Source: CAYLYP01 sp964387795 (GTDB lineage: Bacteria; Bacteroidota; Bacteroidia; Bacteroidales; UBA7960). Taken from it: a stretch of 64,000 nucleotides of DNA. The notes beneath the pieces were generated by a model that saw only the letters and a list, made by a program, of their open reading frames with translations, was not told where the DNA came from and made no database searches. Position numbers and translations under genes: made by a program. Below, piece by piece: positions 1 through 9,304 of the stretch. Numbering within the stretch: the first letter of the stretch is position 1; each line of letters begins with the position of its first letter. Location: the NCBI GenBank assembly GCA_964387795.1, contig CAYLYP010000002.1, positions 1-64,000 on the forward strand, read 5' to 3'.

Positions 1-398
1 AGAAGCTCTTCAGCTACTTTTTGTAACCTGGCTTCGGTATAACGCATTGCCGCAGGACTATCCCCATCAACAGAACCAAAGTTTCCCTGCCCATCAACAA
101 GTGGGTAACGCAGCGACCATTCCTGAGCCATCCTTACCATTGCATCATATACAGAGCTATCTCCATGAGGGTGAAACTTCCCTAATACTTCCCCAACAAT
201 CCTCGCTGATTTCTTATATGGTTTATTGGAGTTAATACCAAGTTCGTTCATACCAAAAAGAACTCGCCTATGCACAGGCTTTAATCCATCCCGAACATCT
301 GGAAGCGCCCTTGAAACAATAACCGACATCGCATAATCGATGTAGGCCGATTTCATCTGCTCCTCAATGTTAACTTTAAAAATCTTTTCTTCTGACAT
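1..398 (-). CDS. gyrA: DNA gyrase subunit A, N-terminal part (cut by window edge)
   Basis: This is the first 132 codons of the type II topoisomerase subunit that breaks and rejoins DNA during supercoiling. The frame starts at the ATG at 398 ([19 protein letters not shown]) and runs off the left edge. The visible part has the GyrA core [19 protein letters not shown], the [18 protein letters not shown] segment and the [10 protein letters not shown] segment that carries the catalytic tyrosine. GyrA and ParC share these motifs; the sequence is closer to the usual Bacteroidota GyrA, so the A-subunit call is firm and the gyrA rather than parC choice a little less so. It is divergent from clpC. Confidence 0.93.
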   Translation of the reverse strand, partial: MSEEKIFKVNIEEQMKSAYIDYAMSVIVSRALPDVRDGLKPVHRRVLFGMNELGINSNKPYKKSARIVGEVLGKFHPHGDSSVYDAMVRMAQEWSLRYPLVDGQGNFGSVDGDSPAAMRYTEARLQKVAEEL

Positions 399-709
399 GA
401 GTTATTTATTGTTGATACGATTAATATCTTTATTACCTCTTTATTTGGTATATTAAAACATTAAAATCCCAATGAATCGGGACTTTTAACTGCTTTTTTG
501 CTTCATGCAATCAAGCTACGAAGTTAATCTTTTTTAACCAATAAAAATGCTTTAAATCCTTAATATCCCCAAACATTTGTTAACAACTTTTTGTTAATAT
601 TCCAGATAAAGAAAAAATCACAAACAATAGAGTTAGTATTTTTGATTTGTATTTTTTTTCCTATTTTTACATCATCACAAAATTACATTTCCAGAAAGGA
701 ATATTTATT
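399..709. promoter_or_regulatory. Divergent gyrA/clpC intergenic region
   Basis: This 311-bp spacer must hold the promoters of both divergent genes. On the plus strand a TATTTTTA element at 662-669 resembles the Bacteroidota minus-7 box (TAnnTTTG) and lies 40 bp before the clpC ATG, with TTTG at 641-644 about 17 bp further upstream. The stretch at 575-597 has two direct TTGTTAA copies, not an inverted Rex-type site. I see no small gene here. Confidence 0.4.
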
Positions 710-3256
710 ATGGAAGCAAAGTTTTCGCCTAAAGTTAAGGATGTTATCACCTTCAGTCGTGAAGAAGCCTTACGCAATGGCAACGATTATATAGGTATCG
801 AACACCTCCTTTTAGGTATTATCAGGGAAGGCGAAGGCTTGGCCGTTCAAATCCTATCCTATTTAGGTGTCGATTTACTGAAGTTAAAATCAGTTATTGA
901 AAAAACAATCAAGGGTAACTCCAGAAAGACACGGAATCTTGAAAATATCCCGCTGGTTAAGCAAGCCGAAAGGGTATTAAAAATTACCTATCTTGAAGCT
1001 AAAGTTTTTAATAGCGAAATGATTGGAACTGAGCATCTTTTGCTGAGCATCCTTAAGGATCCGGACAATGTTGCTACCCGGACTTTGGAACAGTTTGGCG
1101 TTGATTATGAAGTCGTTAGGGAAGAACTTAAAGTTATTCTTGCCAACCCGGATTCTACTTTTAAACCTGATGTTAAGAATGAATTGCCTTCAAACCCTGG
1201 TGATGAGGATGACAATGGTGAAGGTGGCTCCTTTGGTGGCTCATATACCAAAAAATACTCAGATTCTAAGAGCAAAACCCCTGTATTGGATAATTTCGGT
1301 AGGGATTTAACCCGTTTGGCTGAAGAAAACAGATTAGACCCTGTTGTTGGTAGGGAAAAAGAATTGGAACGTATTGCCCAGATTCTTAGCCGTAGGAAGA
1401 AAAACAACCCTATCCTTATCGGGGAGCCTGGCGTTGGGAAATCTGCCATTGCTGAAGGCCTTGCCCTGAGGATTGTTCAGAGAAGGGTTTCAAGGGCATT
1501 GTTCAACAAAAGGGTTGTTACATTAGATATTGCATCCCTTGTTGCCGGTACTAAATATCGTGGTCAGTTTGAGGAACGAATGAAAGCTTTATTGAATGAG
1601 CTTGAAAAAACTCCTGATGTGATCCTCTTTATTGACGAGATACATACTATTGTAGGTGCCGGTGGCGCTTCAGGCTCTCTGGATGCTTCAAATATGTTTA
1701 AACCTGCCCTTGCAAGGGGTGAAATCCAATGCATCGGAGCTACTACTTTAGATGAATACCGCCAGCATATTGAGAAAGATGGCGCTCTCGAACGTCGTTT
1801 CCAAAAAGTATTGATTGATCCTACTTCTGCTGATGAAACCGTTGAAATCCTTCATAATATTAAAGAAAAATATGAAGACCATCATCTTGTTGTTTATTCA
1901 GAAGAAGCCATCAAAGCCTGTGTTACTTTAACCAACAGGTATATCAGTGACAGGTGCCTGCCTGACAAAGCTATTGATGCTATGGATGAGGCTGGTTCAA
2001 GGGTTCATATTACCAATATCCGGGTTCCTGAAGCTATTATTGCATTGGAGAAGCGTATTGATGTTGTTAGGGACGATAAGACCAAAGCTATCAAGAGCCA
2101 GAAATACGAAGATGCTGCACGCTTCAGGGATCAGGAGCGCAAACTGATGGATGAGCTTGAGTTGGAAAAGAAAAAATGGGAAGAAGAAAGTAAAATCCAT
2201 AGGGAAATAGTCACTGAAGCAAATGTAAGTGAAGTGGTTGCCATGATGACAGGAATCCCTGTTCAACGTATTGCCCTCAATGAGAGCGAAAGGCTGATTC
2301 ACATGGAAGATGAACTTGAAACACTTGTTATCGGGCAATCAGAAGCACTTCGTAAAGTTGTTAAATCTATCCGAAGGAACAGGGCTGGTTTGAAAGATCC
2401 TGGTAAACCTATTGGGTCGTTTATCTTTCTGGGACCTACCGGCGTTGGAAAAACACACCTTGCAAAGGTATTGTCACGCCATTTGTTTGATTCTGATGAT
2501 GCTCTTATCCGTATTGATATGAGCGAATATATGGAGAAATTTGCTGTTTCAAGGCTTATCGGTGCCCCTCCGGGATACGTTGGATATGAAGAAGGTGGCC
2601 AGCTAACCGAAAAGGTTAGGAGAAAACCTTACTCTGTCATTTTGCTCGATGAAATTGAAAAAGCGCATCCAGATGTGTTTCATCTCCTGCTTCAAATGCT
2701 CGATGATGGCATATTAACTGATAGCCTTGGACGTAAAGTGGATTTTAAAAATACAATTATCATTATGACTTCCAATATTGGTTCACGCCAATTAAAGGAT
2801 TTTGGAATGGGAGTTGGTTTTAATACTACTGCCAAATCATCCGGCAGCAAAGAATATGCCCAAAGTGTTATCGAAAATGCACTTAAAAAAGCATTTGCTC
2901 CTGAGTTTCTTAACAGGGTTGATGATGTGATTATTTTTGAATCCCTCGATAAAGATGATATCCTTAAAATCATTGATATTGAACTTTCAAAATTATATAA
3001 ACGCATCGAATCGCTTGGATATAAAATTGAACTCACTATTGCAGCAAAAGAATTTATTGCCGAAAAAGGATGGGATGCAGCTTATGGGGCAAGGCCTTTG
3101 AAACGTGCAATCCAAAAATACCTTGAAGATGCATTAGCTGAGGAAATCATTAAATCAAAAATTGATGAAGGTGATACAATCTTTATTGACCTGAATGTAG
3201 ATTCACAGGAAATTGTTATTTCTGTTAAAAAAAACATTGAAGAAGAAACAAAATAA
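710..3256 (+). CDS. clpC: ClpC/ClpA-type AAA+ unfoldase, ATPase subunit of the Clp protease
   Basis: It unfolds substrate proteins and feeds them to ClpP. I start it at the ATG at 710 (MEAKFSPKVKDVITFS), because the upstream extension to 647 is hydrophobic and unlike the family. The 848-residue protein has two Clp-N repeats (about 5-150), a Gly/Asp-rich linker near 165-180, and a first AAA module with Walker A GEPGVGKS at 238-245 and Walker B VILFIDEIH near 304. A UVR-like helix (KYEDAARFRDQERK, about 464-477) marks ClpC. The second module has GPTGVGKT at 575-582, and the ClpP-docking tripeptide VGF is at 702-704. A hairpin terminator follows. Confidence 0.96.
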   Translation: MEAKFSPKVKDVITFSREEALRNGNDYIGIEHLLLGIIREGEGLAVQILSYLGVDLLKLKSVIEKTIKGNSRKTRNLENIPLVKQAERVLKITYLEAKVFNSEMIGTEHLLLSILKDPDNVATRTLEQFGVDYEVVREELKVILANPDSTFKPDVKNELPSNPGDEDDNGEGGSFGGSYTKKYSDSKSKTPVLDNFGRDLTRLAEENRLDPVVGREKELERIAQILSRRKKNNPILIGEPGVGKSAIAEGLALRIVQRRVSRALFNKRVVTLDIASLVAGTKYRGQFEERMKALLNELEKTPDVILFIDEIHTIVGAGGASGSLDASNMFKPALARGEIQCIGATTLDEYRQHIEKDGALERRFQKVLIDPTSADETVEILHNIKEKYEDHHLVVYSEEAIKACVTLTNRYISDRCLPDKAIDAMDEAGSRVHITNIRVPEAIIALEKRIDVVRDDKTKAIKSQKYEDAARFRDQERKLMDELELEKKKWEEESKIHREIVTEANVSEVVAMMTGIPVQRIALNESERLIHMEDELETLVIGQSEALRKVVKSIRRNRAGLKDPGKPIGSFIFLGPTGVGKTHLAKVLSRHLFDSDDALIRIDMSEYMEKFAVSRLIGAPPGYVGYEEGGQLTEKVRRKPYSVILLDEIEKAHPDVFHLLLQMLDDGILTDSLGRKVDFKNTIIIMTSNIGSRQLKDFGMGVGFNTTAKSSGSKEYAQSVIENALKKAFAPEFLNRVDDVIIFESLDKDDILKIIDIELSKLYKRIESLGYKIELTIAAKEFIAEKGWDAAYGARPLKRAIQKYLEDALAEEIIKSKIDEGDTIFIDLNVDSQEIVISVKKNIEEETK

Positions 3257-3283
3257 TTTCACTTTGTTTTTCAATAAATATTT

Positions 3284-3318
3284 AAAAAGCCCTGTGATAT
3301 AATTACAGGGCTTTTTTT
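3284..3318. terminator. Bidirectional intrinsic terminator, clpC / MBL hydrolase
   Basis: A perfect 12-bp stem (AAAAAGCCCTGT at 3284-3295, ACAGGGCTTTTT at 3305-3316) encloses a 9-nt loop and is flanked by A and T tracts. It lies between the converging 3' ends of clpC and the next gene, so it can serve both. Confidence 0.9.
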
Positions 3319-3341
3319 GTAATGAGATATTCAAGTATAAT

Positions 3342-4127
3342 CTATAATGGGATACGAAGCTTTAGCCCATCATAAGCCAAAAAAATATTTGGGGGTAATT
3401 CCTTCTCTATTTTATCGTGTAAGCCTAAAAAATGGCTGATATGGGTAAGATATGCTTTTTCAGGTTTTATTTCTTCAATTATCTCAACAGCTTCTTCCAA
3501 AGAGAAATGCGATATATGTTTTGATTTTCTTAATGCGTTAAGCACCAATATTTTTGAGCCCCTTATCTTATCTATTTCTTCAGCTGAGATATAATTGGCA
3601 TCAGTTATATAAGTAAAGTCCCCAAACCTGAAACCAAAGACACTCATTTGATGGTGCAAGGCTTCGATGGGCAGAATTTGTATCCCTTCTATATCAAATA
3701 ACTTATTGGTGATGATATGGAATGACAACTGAGGGGCACCAAAAAATCTTTTTTCTGTCATAATGTAGGGCATCTCAATTTTTATGGCTTCTATAACCTG
3801 TTCAGTTGCAAAAACATCTACTGTTTTGTTTAAAACATAATTAAAAGCCCTTACATCATCAAGCCCTGCAATATGGTCACGATGGCCATGGGTAAAAAGA
3901 ATGGCACAAATATCCTCAACATTTTCGCGTATCATTTGATATCTGAAGTCCGGGCCACAATCAACAATCAGGTTATGCCCGTTAATAGAAACCATTACTG
4001 AAGTCCTTAACCTTGTATCCCTTTTATCCTGTGATTTGCATACATCACAATTGCAAGCCACAACCGGGACACCAGTAGATGTTCCTGTGCCCAGAAATGT
4101 TACTTCCATTTCATTGTGTGCTTGCAT
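3342..4127 (-). CDS. PhnP-like metallo-beta-lactamase fold phosphodiesterase
   Basis: This is a 261-residue metal-dependent hydrolase. It has the metal motif THGHRDH (H80, H82, D84, H85), an N-terminal FLGTGTSTGVP segment and a Cys cluster (C25, C27, C30) like the structural zinc site of PhnP. Related Bacteroidota proteins are annotated as MBL-fold hydrolases with likely phosphodiester substrates; the real substrate cannot be read here. An internal ATG at 4109 (MEVTFLGTG) is an equally plausible start. It is the last gene of the rex-ribF run, 15 bp after ribF, and no role in hydrogen metabolism is visible. Confidence 0.82.
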   Translation of the reverse strand: MQAHNEMEVTFLGTGTSTGVPVVACNCDVCKSQDKRDTRLRTSVMVSINGHNLIVDCGPDFRYQMIRENVEDICAILFTHGHRDHIAGLDDVRAFNYVLNKTVDVFATEQVIEAIKIEMPYIMTEKRFFGAPQLSFHIITNKLFDIEGIQILPIEALHHQMSVFGFRFGDFTYITDANYISAEEIDKIRGSKILVLNALRKSKHISHFSLEEAVEIIEEIKPEKAYLTHISHFLGLHDKIEKELPPNIFLAYDGLKLRIPL

Positions 4128-4142
4128 AGTATTTTGTTCTGG

Positions 4143-5048
4143 TTAAAATATTAACTCATCAATCTCTTCAGCTGCTATTTCTGCCTCAAACCGCAGTTTT
4201 TCTATGTCTTCAAAGAAATTACCCAGCCTGATTTTTTTATGAAATAATAAAACTGGAGAAAATCCTGATTCCAATTCAACTGCATCCATGAAATGAATGA
4301 AGACTTCTGCTTTTGGACTGATAATAGTCATTACCCTGATTGCATCATTGTGATACATGAAATTACATGCATAAATCCCTGCTGGCGGCACCAGCTTTTC
4401 TTCTTCTATTATGGTAAGTTGATTGTTTTCAAATCCTGCCTGTTGAAGCATTTGATTCCCGGTACCCAGGGGGCCTTTGATGATAAACTGATGGTCAAGG
4501 TATGCATTTGCCCTTTGGATATTTCCTTCAACCAATGCCTTTCTAATCTTGGTTGAGCTAACAGTTTCATTCTCAATATCAAGTAAAGGTATCTCTTCAA
4601 CTTCAAATTGATATTGTTTGCTGAGGTTGTATAAATAGCTGAAATCCCCTTCCCTGTTATGGCCAAAATGATGATTATGCCCAACAACAATAACTCTTGC
4701 ATTCAGAATGCCTACCAGCAAATTGATAATAAAATCATGCGAAGAAGTTTTTGCAAAGTCCAATGAAAAAGGAAAAATAATTAAGTTTTGAAGACCTGAT
4801 TTTCGAAGCAACTCAATTTTTTCTTCCTGTGAATTAATGAGTTTTAAATCCTTCTGTTCAGGGTATAATACTTTTCGGGGGTGTGGGTGGAATGTTAAAA
4901 GCACACTTTGGCCGTTTACCTGTTCGGCCAGCTGGTTGAGCCTGTCGATTATGACCTTATGCCCAATATGGACCCCATCAAATGAACCGGTTGTAATAAC
5001 AGGGTTTTGAATACCCATCGCTTCCTCAAAACTATGATATACATTCAT
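4143..5048 (-). CDS. ribF: RibF-like FAD synthetase with a degenerate riboflavin-kinase domain
   Basis: RibF normally phosphorylates riboflavin and adenylates FMN to FAD. The N-terminal FMN adenylyltransferase domain looks intact: GSFDGVHIGH (21-30), VGHNHHFGHNREGD (122-135) and VSSTKIRK (163-170). The C-terminal kinase domain (about 185-301) keeps the fold outline (KLVPPAGIYACNF) but lacks the GRxLGFPTAN motif that binds MgATP, and the later NxGxxPT motif. I infer that it makes FAD from FMN and may not phosphorylate riboflavin. It lies 18 bp downstream of rex and near the flavin-dependent HydB gene. A complete RibF elsewhere in the genome would be expected. Confidence 0.85.
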   Translation of the reverse strand: MNVYHSFEEAMGIQNPVITTGSFDGVHIGHKVIIDRLNQLAEQVNGQSVLLTFHPHPRKVLYPEQKDLKLINSQEEKIELLRKSGLQNLIIFPFSLDFAKTSSHDFIINLLVGILNARVIVVGHNHHFGHNREGDFSYLYNLSKQYQFEVEEIPLLDIENETVSSTKIRKALVEGNIQRANAYLDHQFIIKGPLGTGNQMLQQAGFENNQLTIIEEEKLVPPAGIYACNFMYHNDAIRVMTIISPKAEVFIHFMDAVELESGFSPVLLFHKKIRLGNFFEDIEKLRFEAEIAAEEIDELIF

Positions 5049-5066
5049 CTTTTTGATTGTTTTTAT

Positions 5067-5690
5067 TTACTTTTTGGAAAAAAATGCTACTTTTTCCAAT
5101 GAAGTAATGATATCATATTCTTCAAGGAAAACATTCTCCGGCACCGATAATGGGACTGATGTGATATTCAATATCCCTTTTATCCCACTTTCAACCAAAA
5201 GCTGGGCACAAGCAATGGCTGCATCAGGTGCTACTGTCAATACCCCTATACTTATATTTTCATGGGCTATTACTTCCTGTAACCTTGAAATATGATAACA
5301 TGGGACCCCCGAAATGATGCGCCCGGCTTTTTCTAAGTCAATATCAAAAGCAGCCACAATTGTCAGTTTATCCCTTTTTCCATTGAAATATGCCGTTATT
5401 GCCCTGCCCAGGTTCCCCATCCCTACAATGGCTACTTTCTGGCCACGGGGACTGTCAATAATTTTACCAATTAATACTATTAAGTCTTTTATCTCATACC
5501 CTTTGCTTTGGCTTCCTGAATACCCGATTAACATAAAATCCCTGCGAACCTGAACTGGAGTTGAATTCATCATTTTTGCCAACTCATGGGAATACACATT
5601 TTTTTTCCCTTCATTCAATATATTCAACAATATGCGCCTGTATTGACTGAGGCGTTCAACTGTTTTTCCGGGTAAATTAGGTTTTTTCAC
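5067..5690 (-). CDS. rex: Redox-sensing transcriptional repressor Rex
   Basis: Rex binds DNA when NADH is low and releases it when NADH/NAD+ rises, so it controls fermentation and hydrogenase genes. The 207-residue protein has the N-terminal winged helix (VERLSQYRRIL, then the recognition part TPVQVRRDFMLIGYSG) and a Rossmann domain with VAIVGMGNLGRAI (GxGxxG at 90-95). The length is normal. It is 27 bp downstream of the receiver-kinase gene, and all genes from hydC down to here read in the same direction. A Rex-like operator is next to the hydC start, so it probably represses its own run. Confidence 0.96.
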   Translation of the reverse strand: MKKPNLPGKTVERLSQYRRILLNILNEGKKNVYSHELAKMMNSTPVQVRRDFMLIGYSGSQSKGYEIKDLIVLIGKIIDSPRGQKVAIVGMGNLGRAITAYFNGKRDKLTIVAAFDIDLEKAGRIISGVPCYHISRLQEVIAHENISIGVLTVAPDAAIACAQLLVESGIKGILNITSVPLSVPENVFLEEYDIITSLEKVAFFSKK

Positions 5691-5717
5691 TTTATGTAGA
5701 AGTTTCTTTGTTATTTT

Positions 5718-6839
5718 TTATTCTTTTGGAAAGCTTACTGTAAAACAACTTCCTTTTCCGGGCGTGCTTTCTACTTTGATTTCTGCATTATAAAACTCAA
5801 GGATTTTTTTCACAATCGAAAGTCCTAAGCCTGATCCGCTTATGTTCTTTGTCTGGTCGGTTTTTATCCTTACAAAATCTTCAAATAAACGGGTTGTGTC
5901 TTCCGGCTTCATCCCAATACCTGTATCTTCAACGCTTAATATCACTTTTTCCTGATCCTGTATAAGATTGACATCTACACGCCCCCCCTGTCTATTATAC
6001 TTTAAGGCATTGCTTATTAAATTGTTGATTACAATTTCAAGTTCTTGTTCATCGGCTTTCAATTGGATTTTTTCATAGCACGACAGATGAATATCCACAT
6101 CCTTTTGTATTGAAAGTGGTTGTGATGCTTCTATGCATTGGGAGACCAATTCGCAAAGATTGATGGTTTTTATCTCCCGCTTTTTTTTGCCCGATTCAAT
6201 GTGCGTTAAATCCAATAAATCCAAAATCAGGTTTCGCATCCCCTGGATACGGAACAATGAACGGTCAATCATCTCATAATAATCATCTATCTTATCCCCC
6301 ATGCGTTTTTCCTGCATAAGCTTTAGATAACCTTCAATAGCATTTAATGGGGATTTCAATTCATGCGAAAGAACGGATAAAAATTGAAACCTGATCTGCT
6401 TTCCCGTTACATTCAATTGTTGAGTCATTCGCCTTAAAAACAATTGTTTTGCAATGGTTTCAATGGATGCCCTGAGCTCTTTGGGTGTAAATGGTTTGGG
6501 CACAAAATCATAGGCTCCACGACGCGTTGCCTTAACTGCTAATTCAAGTGAAGCATAAGAAGTAATCATTACAACTACAATGTCAAGTTGCTTTTTGTTG
6601 ATATACTCTAGCACTTCAATCCCTTGTATCCCTGGAAGCTTGTTGTCAAGCAGGATAATATCAAAATGCCTGCTATCAATCATTTCAATAGCATCTTCCC
6701 CTGTTGGTGCTTCAAAAATATCAAATTCAAAGTCTTCATCCATAAAAGGATAACTCACTGAAAAGCTTTCCAGGATACGGACTACTCCTGAGCGTATACC
6801 CGGTTCATCATCAACAACAAGAAGGCTGAGCTTGCCCAT
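5718..6839 (-). CDS. Receiver-histidine kinase hybrid (REC-HisKA-HATPase), soluble
   Basis: The order is unusual: an N-terminal receiver domain (about 1-125; acidic pocket D10/D11, phosphoacceptor D65, conserved K115) followed by a kinase core with the H-box FLSVLSHELKSPLNAIEG (H159), the N-box NNLISNALKYN (272-282) and glycine boxes DTGIGM and GSGLGLSIVKK. There are no membrane helices and no separate sensor domain, so it should be driven by phosphotransfer from another kinase. The hydrogenase-like kinase two genes upstream is the obvious candidate. It is 4 bp after the single-domain regulator gene. Confidence 0.9.
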   Translation of the reverse strand: MGKLSLLVVDDEPGIRSGVVRILESFSVSYPFMDEDFEFDIFEAPTGEDAIEMIDSRHFDIILLDNKLPGIQGIEVLEYINKKQLDIVVVMITSYASLELAVKATRRGAYDFVPKPFTPKELRASIETIAKQLFLRRMTQQLNVTGKQIRFQFLSVLSHELKSPLNAIEGYLKLMQEKRMGDKIDDYYEMIDRSLFRIQGMRNLILDLLDLTHIESGKKKREIKTINLCELVSQCIEASQPLSIQKDVDIHLSCYEKIQLKADEQELEIVINNLISNALKYNRQGGRVDVNLIQDQEKVILSVEDTGIGMKPEDTTRLFEDFVRIKTDQTKNISGSGLGLSIVKKILEFYNAEIKVESTPGKGSCFTVSFPKE

Positions 6840-6843
6840 GATA

Positions 6844-7242
6844 TCAGATTTTTAGCAGTTTGTTTATCTCTTTTTGCAATTGATCCATCCGTATCCCTTT
6901 GTCTAAAAAAAGGTCTGCTTTTATCCAGTCCTTCTCATCTGATGTATTTACATCAAATAGTATCCCTGTCTCACTTGTAACAGCTGATGCAATGATTATA
7001 GGAACTGTAGCGTATTTTCTTTTTATCTTATAGCATAAAATAAAACCGCTATCCTGGTTCTCCATCATTAAATCAAGAATTGCCAAATCTGGCTTTATTT
7101 TTTCAATGATATCCTCTGCTTCTTTTTGGGTGTCGGCACTTATGACTTCAAAACCCATGTTCTCGATGGCAAAACGTAGTTGAAACAAATAATCCGGGTC
7201 ATCGTCAACTATGAGTATTTTCTTTTTTGGTTGTTTTAACAT
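6844..7242 (-). CDS. Single-domain response regulator (CheY-like)
   Basis: This 132-residue protein is one receiver domain. It has the acidic cluster IVDDDPD (D13-D15), phosphoacceptor D57 in LAILDLMMEN, a T/S position near 89-91 and a conserved-type lysine in LFLDKG (K116). It has no output domain, so it must act through protein contacts or as a phosphorelay carrier. It sits between the hydrogenase-like sensor kinase and the REC-kinase hybrid, in the same direction and with gaps of 28 and 4 bp, which suggests one relay. Confidence 0.9.
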   Translation of the reverse strand: MLKQPKKKILIVDDDPDYLFQLRFAIENMGFEVISADTQKEAEDIIEKIKPDLAILDLMMENQDSGFILCYKIKRKYATVPIIIASAVTSETGILFDVNTSDEKDWIKADLFLDKGIRMDQLQKEINKLLKI

Positions 7243-7270
7243 CTCAGGATATTTTTATTTATCAAAATCA

Positions 7271-9283
7271 TTATTCTTCTACTTTGCTTTGTTTTGGCAA
7301 TGATACAAAAAACGTTGTTCCTGTTGGCCCTTTTGACAAATCATAGTTGGATTCAACTTTTATTTGTCCCCGGTGCATTTTTACAATCCCATAAATGATG
7401 GGTAAGCCCAATCCTGTTCCTTTTCCGGTTTCTTTGGTTGTGAAAAAAGGTTCAAACATTCTTTCCATATTTTCTTTTGAAATCCCTGTCCCTGTGTCTT
7501 TTATGCTAAACATCACTTCATTGGCTGGTGCATCTTCAACTTCAATAGTTAAGTTTCCTCCCGATGGCATTGCATCGATTGCATTCTTAAATAAATTTGA
7601 GAATACCTGAACCATTTGATCATGATCAACCTGTATTAGAGGGCTTTTTGTCCTGACACTTTGTGTAAAACACACATTTTCAGGCAAAAATATTGATTGA
7701 ATGCCGTCTTTGATCAGGTTGCCAATATTCACATCAGAAATATTTACTTTGCTTTTTCTTGCAAAGTTAAGCAATCCTCCTACAATCTTCTTACACCTGT
7801 CGGCTTGCTCCACAATAAGTTTTAAATCCTTATGCATTGGATTGGCTTCATCAATATCATCCAACAGCAGATAACTGTACATAATGATTATCCCAAGGGG
7901 GTTGTTCACTTCATGGGCGATACCGGCTGCAAGCTGCCCCATAGAAGCTAGTTTTTCACTTTGCTTTAAGGCTTGCTGGGTGCTGGCAAGTTTTTTATTG
8001 GTAGTATCAAGCTCTGAAATTGACTTATGAAGCTCATCAATTGTGTATGGAAGGCACATCTCTATTTCGGCTATCCCTTTTATGATTGCCATTGCATGTT
8101 CTAAGCAGGTGTCATAACCACAGGCACCACAATTGAGTTCATCCTCTGGCGCAAACTTACCAAGTTTTTGTAATACTTGAACTACATCTTCACGGCGTGG
8201 ATTCGGAAACCTTTGGTTATTGGGTTTATAGGTGCGATGTAAATCCAATGTGGAAAACTCCTCAATATGCTTTTGCCACTGCTCATAATTGATACTGTCA
8301 AACTTCCTTTTTGCAAAATTACTGATGCTTTTTCTTTTGTTGAAAAACTCAGACCTATTGCTCATTCCGGCGCCTTTGATGCATCCATTGCAACATAACA
8401 GGTCAAAAAGCTTGGCTTCAAGATGTCCCTCCTCAAATTCACGCAATACCTCTGTTACATTCTGACGCCCATCTGCAACTACAATTTCTCCGCTTACAAA
8501 ATCTTCTTCAAGATCTACCGTCTGTAACATACCCCCACTAATTGGGAACACTGATCCTTTACCGGCTATTGGTGGATCAAATTCAAAGGCTTCCACACTG
8601 TCTTCGGTGATGTTTCGGATTGCAAACATTTCCCTTAACTCAATAAACGATATTACCACATCTATCAATCCCTCAAATTGAGGGTCAATTGCTTCACCTT
8701 TTTTGGCTATACATGGCCCTATAAAGACCATTTTTAAATCAGGGCCGTGCATTTTCCTTAACACTTTAGCCGTTGCAATCATTGGCGATACTATGGGTGC
8801 AAGGTTTGCTGTAATACGGGGATGAAATTTTTCAACATAGTTCACAAGGGCCGGACAGGATGTGGATATATAGCTTATATCTGCCGTGTCCTGTAATAAC
8901 TTTTTATATTCATTGGCTACCAATTCCGCACCAAAAGCCACTTCATTTACATAATCAAAACCAAGCGCTTTTATCATCCCCACAAAATTCCTGTAATCTG
9001 TAATGTCTGAAAATTCAGCAGCAACACTTGGTGCAATCAACGCTGCAACCCTCCCTGGCCCTTCCAGAAGCTCATTCACCTCATTTATTGAAAAAGTAAA
9101 CTGTTTGGCTTTTCGGCTGCAAACCTGTACACAGTTTCCACAGGCAATACATCTGTTGCTCAGGATGTCGGCCTGGCCATTGATTATCTTTATAGCTTTT
9201 GCCGGACACTCTCTTACACAGGTATAACATACCCTGCATCGTTCCTTTACTGTAAAAACAAAAGAATCTGTCAGGCCTGCCAT
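7271..9283 (-). CDS. Sensory [FeFe]-hydrogenase-like histidine kinase (HydS-type)
   Basis: A 670-residue soluble fusion. In order: two [4Fe-4S] motifs (C16/19/22/26 and C45/48/51/55), an [FeFe]-hydrogenase H-domain, an extra Fe-S motif (C385, C388, C393, C410), a short coiled coil, a HisKA domain (H457 in SMGQLAAGIAHEVNNP) and a HATPase domain (FSNLFKNAIDAM, GTGLGLPIIYG). All four H-cluster cysteines appear present: C143 in TSCPA, C191 in GPCIAKK, C297 and C301 in LLCCNGC. The proton-transfer cysteine of the usual SCCP motif is Ser142, as expected for a slow sensory enzyme. I infer that it senses H2 or redox state and signals to the two regulators downstream. Confidence 0.93.
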   Translation of the reverse strand: MAGLTDSFVFTVKERCRVCYTCVRECPAKAIKIINGQADILSNRCIACGNCVQVCSRKAKQFTFSINEVNELLEGPGRVAALIAPSVAAEFSDITDYRNFVGMIKALGFDYVNEVAFGAELVANEYKKLLQDTADISYISTSCPALVNYVEKFHPRITANLAPIVSPMIATAKVLRKMHGPDLKMVFIGPCIAKKGEAIDPQFEGLIDVVISFIELREMFAIRNITEDSVEAFEFDPPIAGKGSVFPISGGMLQTVDLEEDFVSGEIVVADGRQNVTEVLREFEEGHLEAKLFDLLCCNGCIKGAGMSNRSEFFNKRKSISNFAKRKFDSINYEQWQKHIEEFSTLDLHRTYKPNNQRFPNPRREDVVQVLQKLGKFAPEDELNCGACGYDTCLEHAMAIIKGIAEIEMCLPYTIDELHKSISELDTTNKKLASTQQALKQSEKLASMGQLAAGIAHEVNNPLGIIIMYSYLLLDDIDEANPMHKDLKLIVEQADRCKKIVGGLLNFARKSKVNISDVNIGNLIKDGIQSIFLPENVCFTQSVRTKSPLIQVDHDQMVQVFSNLFKNAIDAMPSGGNLTIEVEDAPANEVMFSIKDTGTGISKENMERMFEPFFTTKETGKGTGLGLPIIYGIVKMHRGQIKVESNYDLSKGPTGTTFFVSLPKQSKVEE

Positions 9284-9304
9284 GGATATTGTTGTTTTTT
9301 GTTC

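Noticed and set aside
575..597. Rex site upstream of clpC
   Set aside because: TTGTTAA occurs as a direct repeat; the inverted half-site required for Rex is missing.
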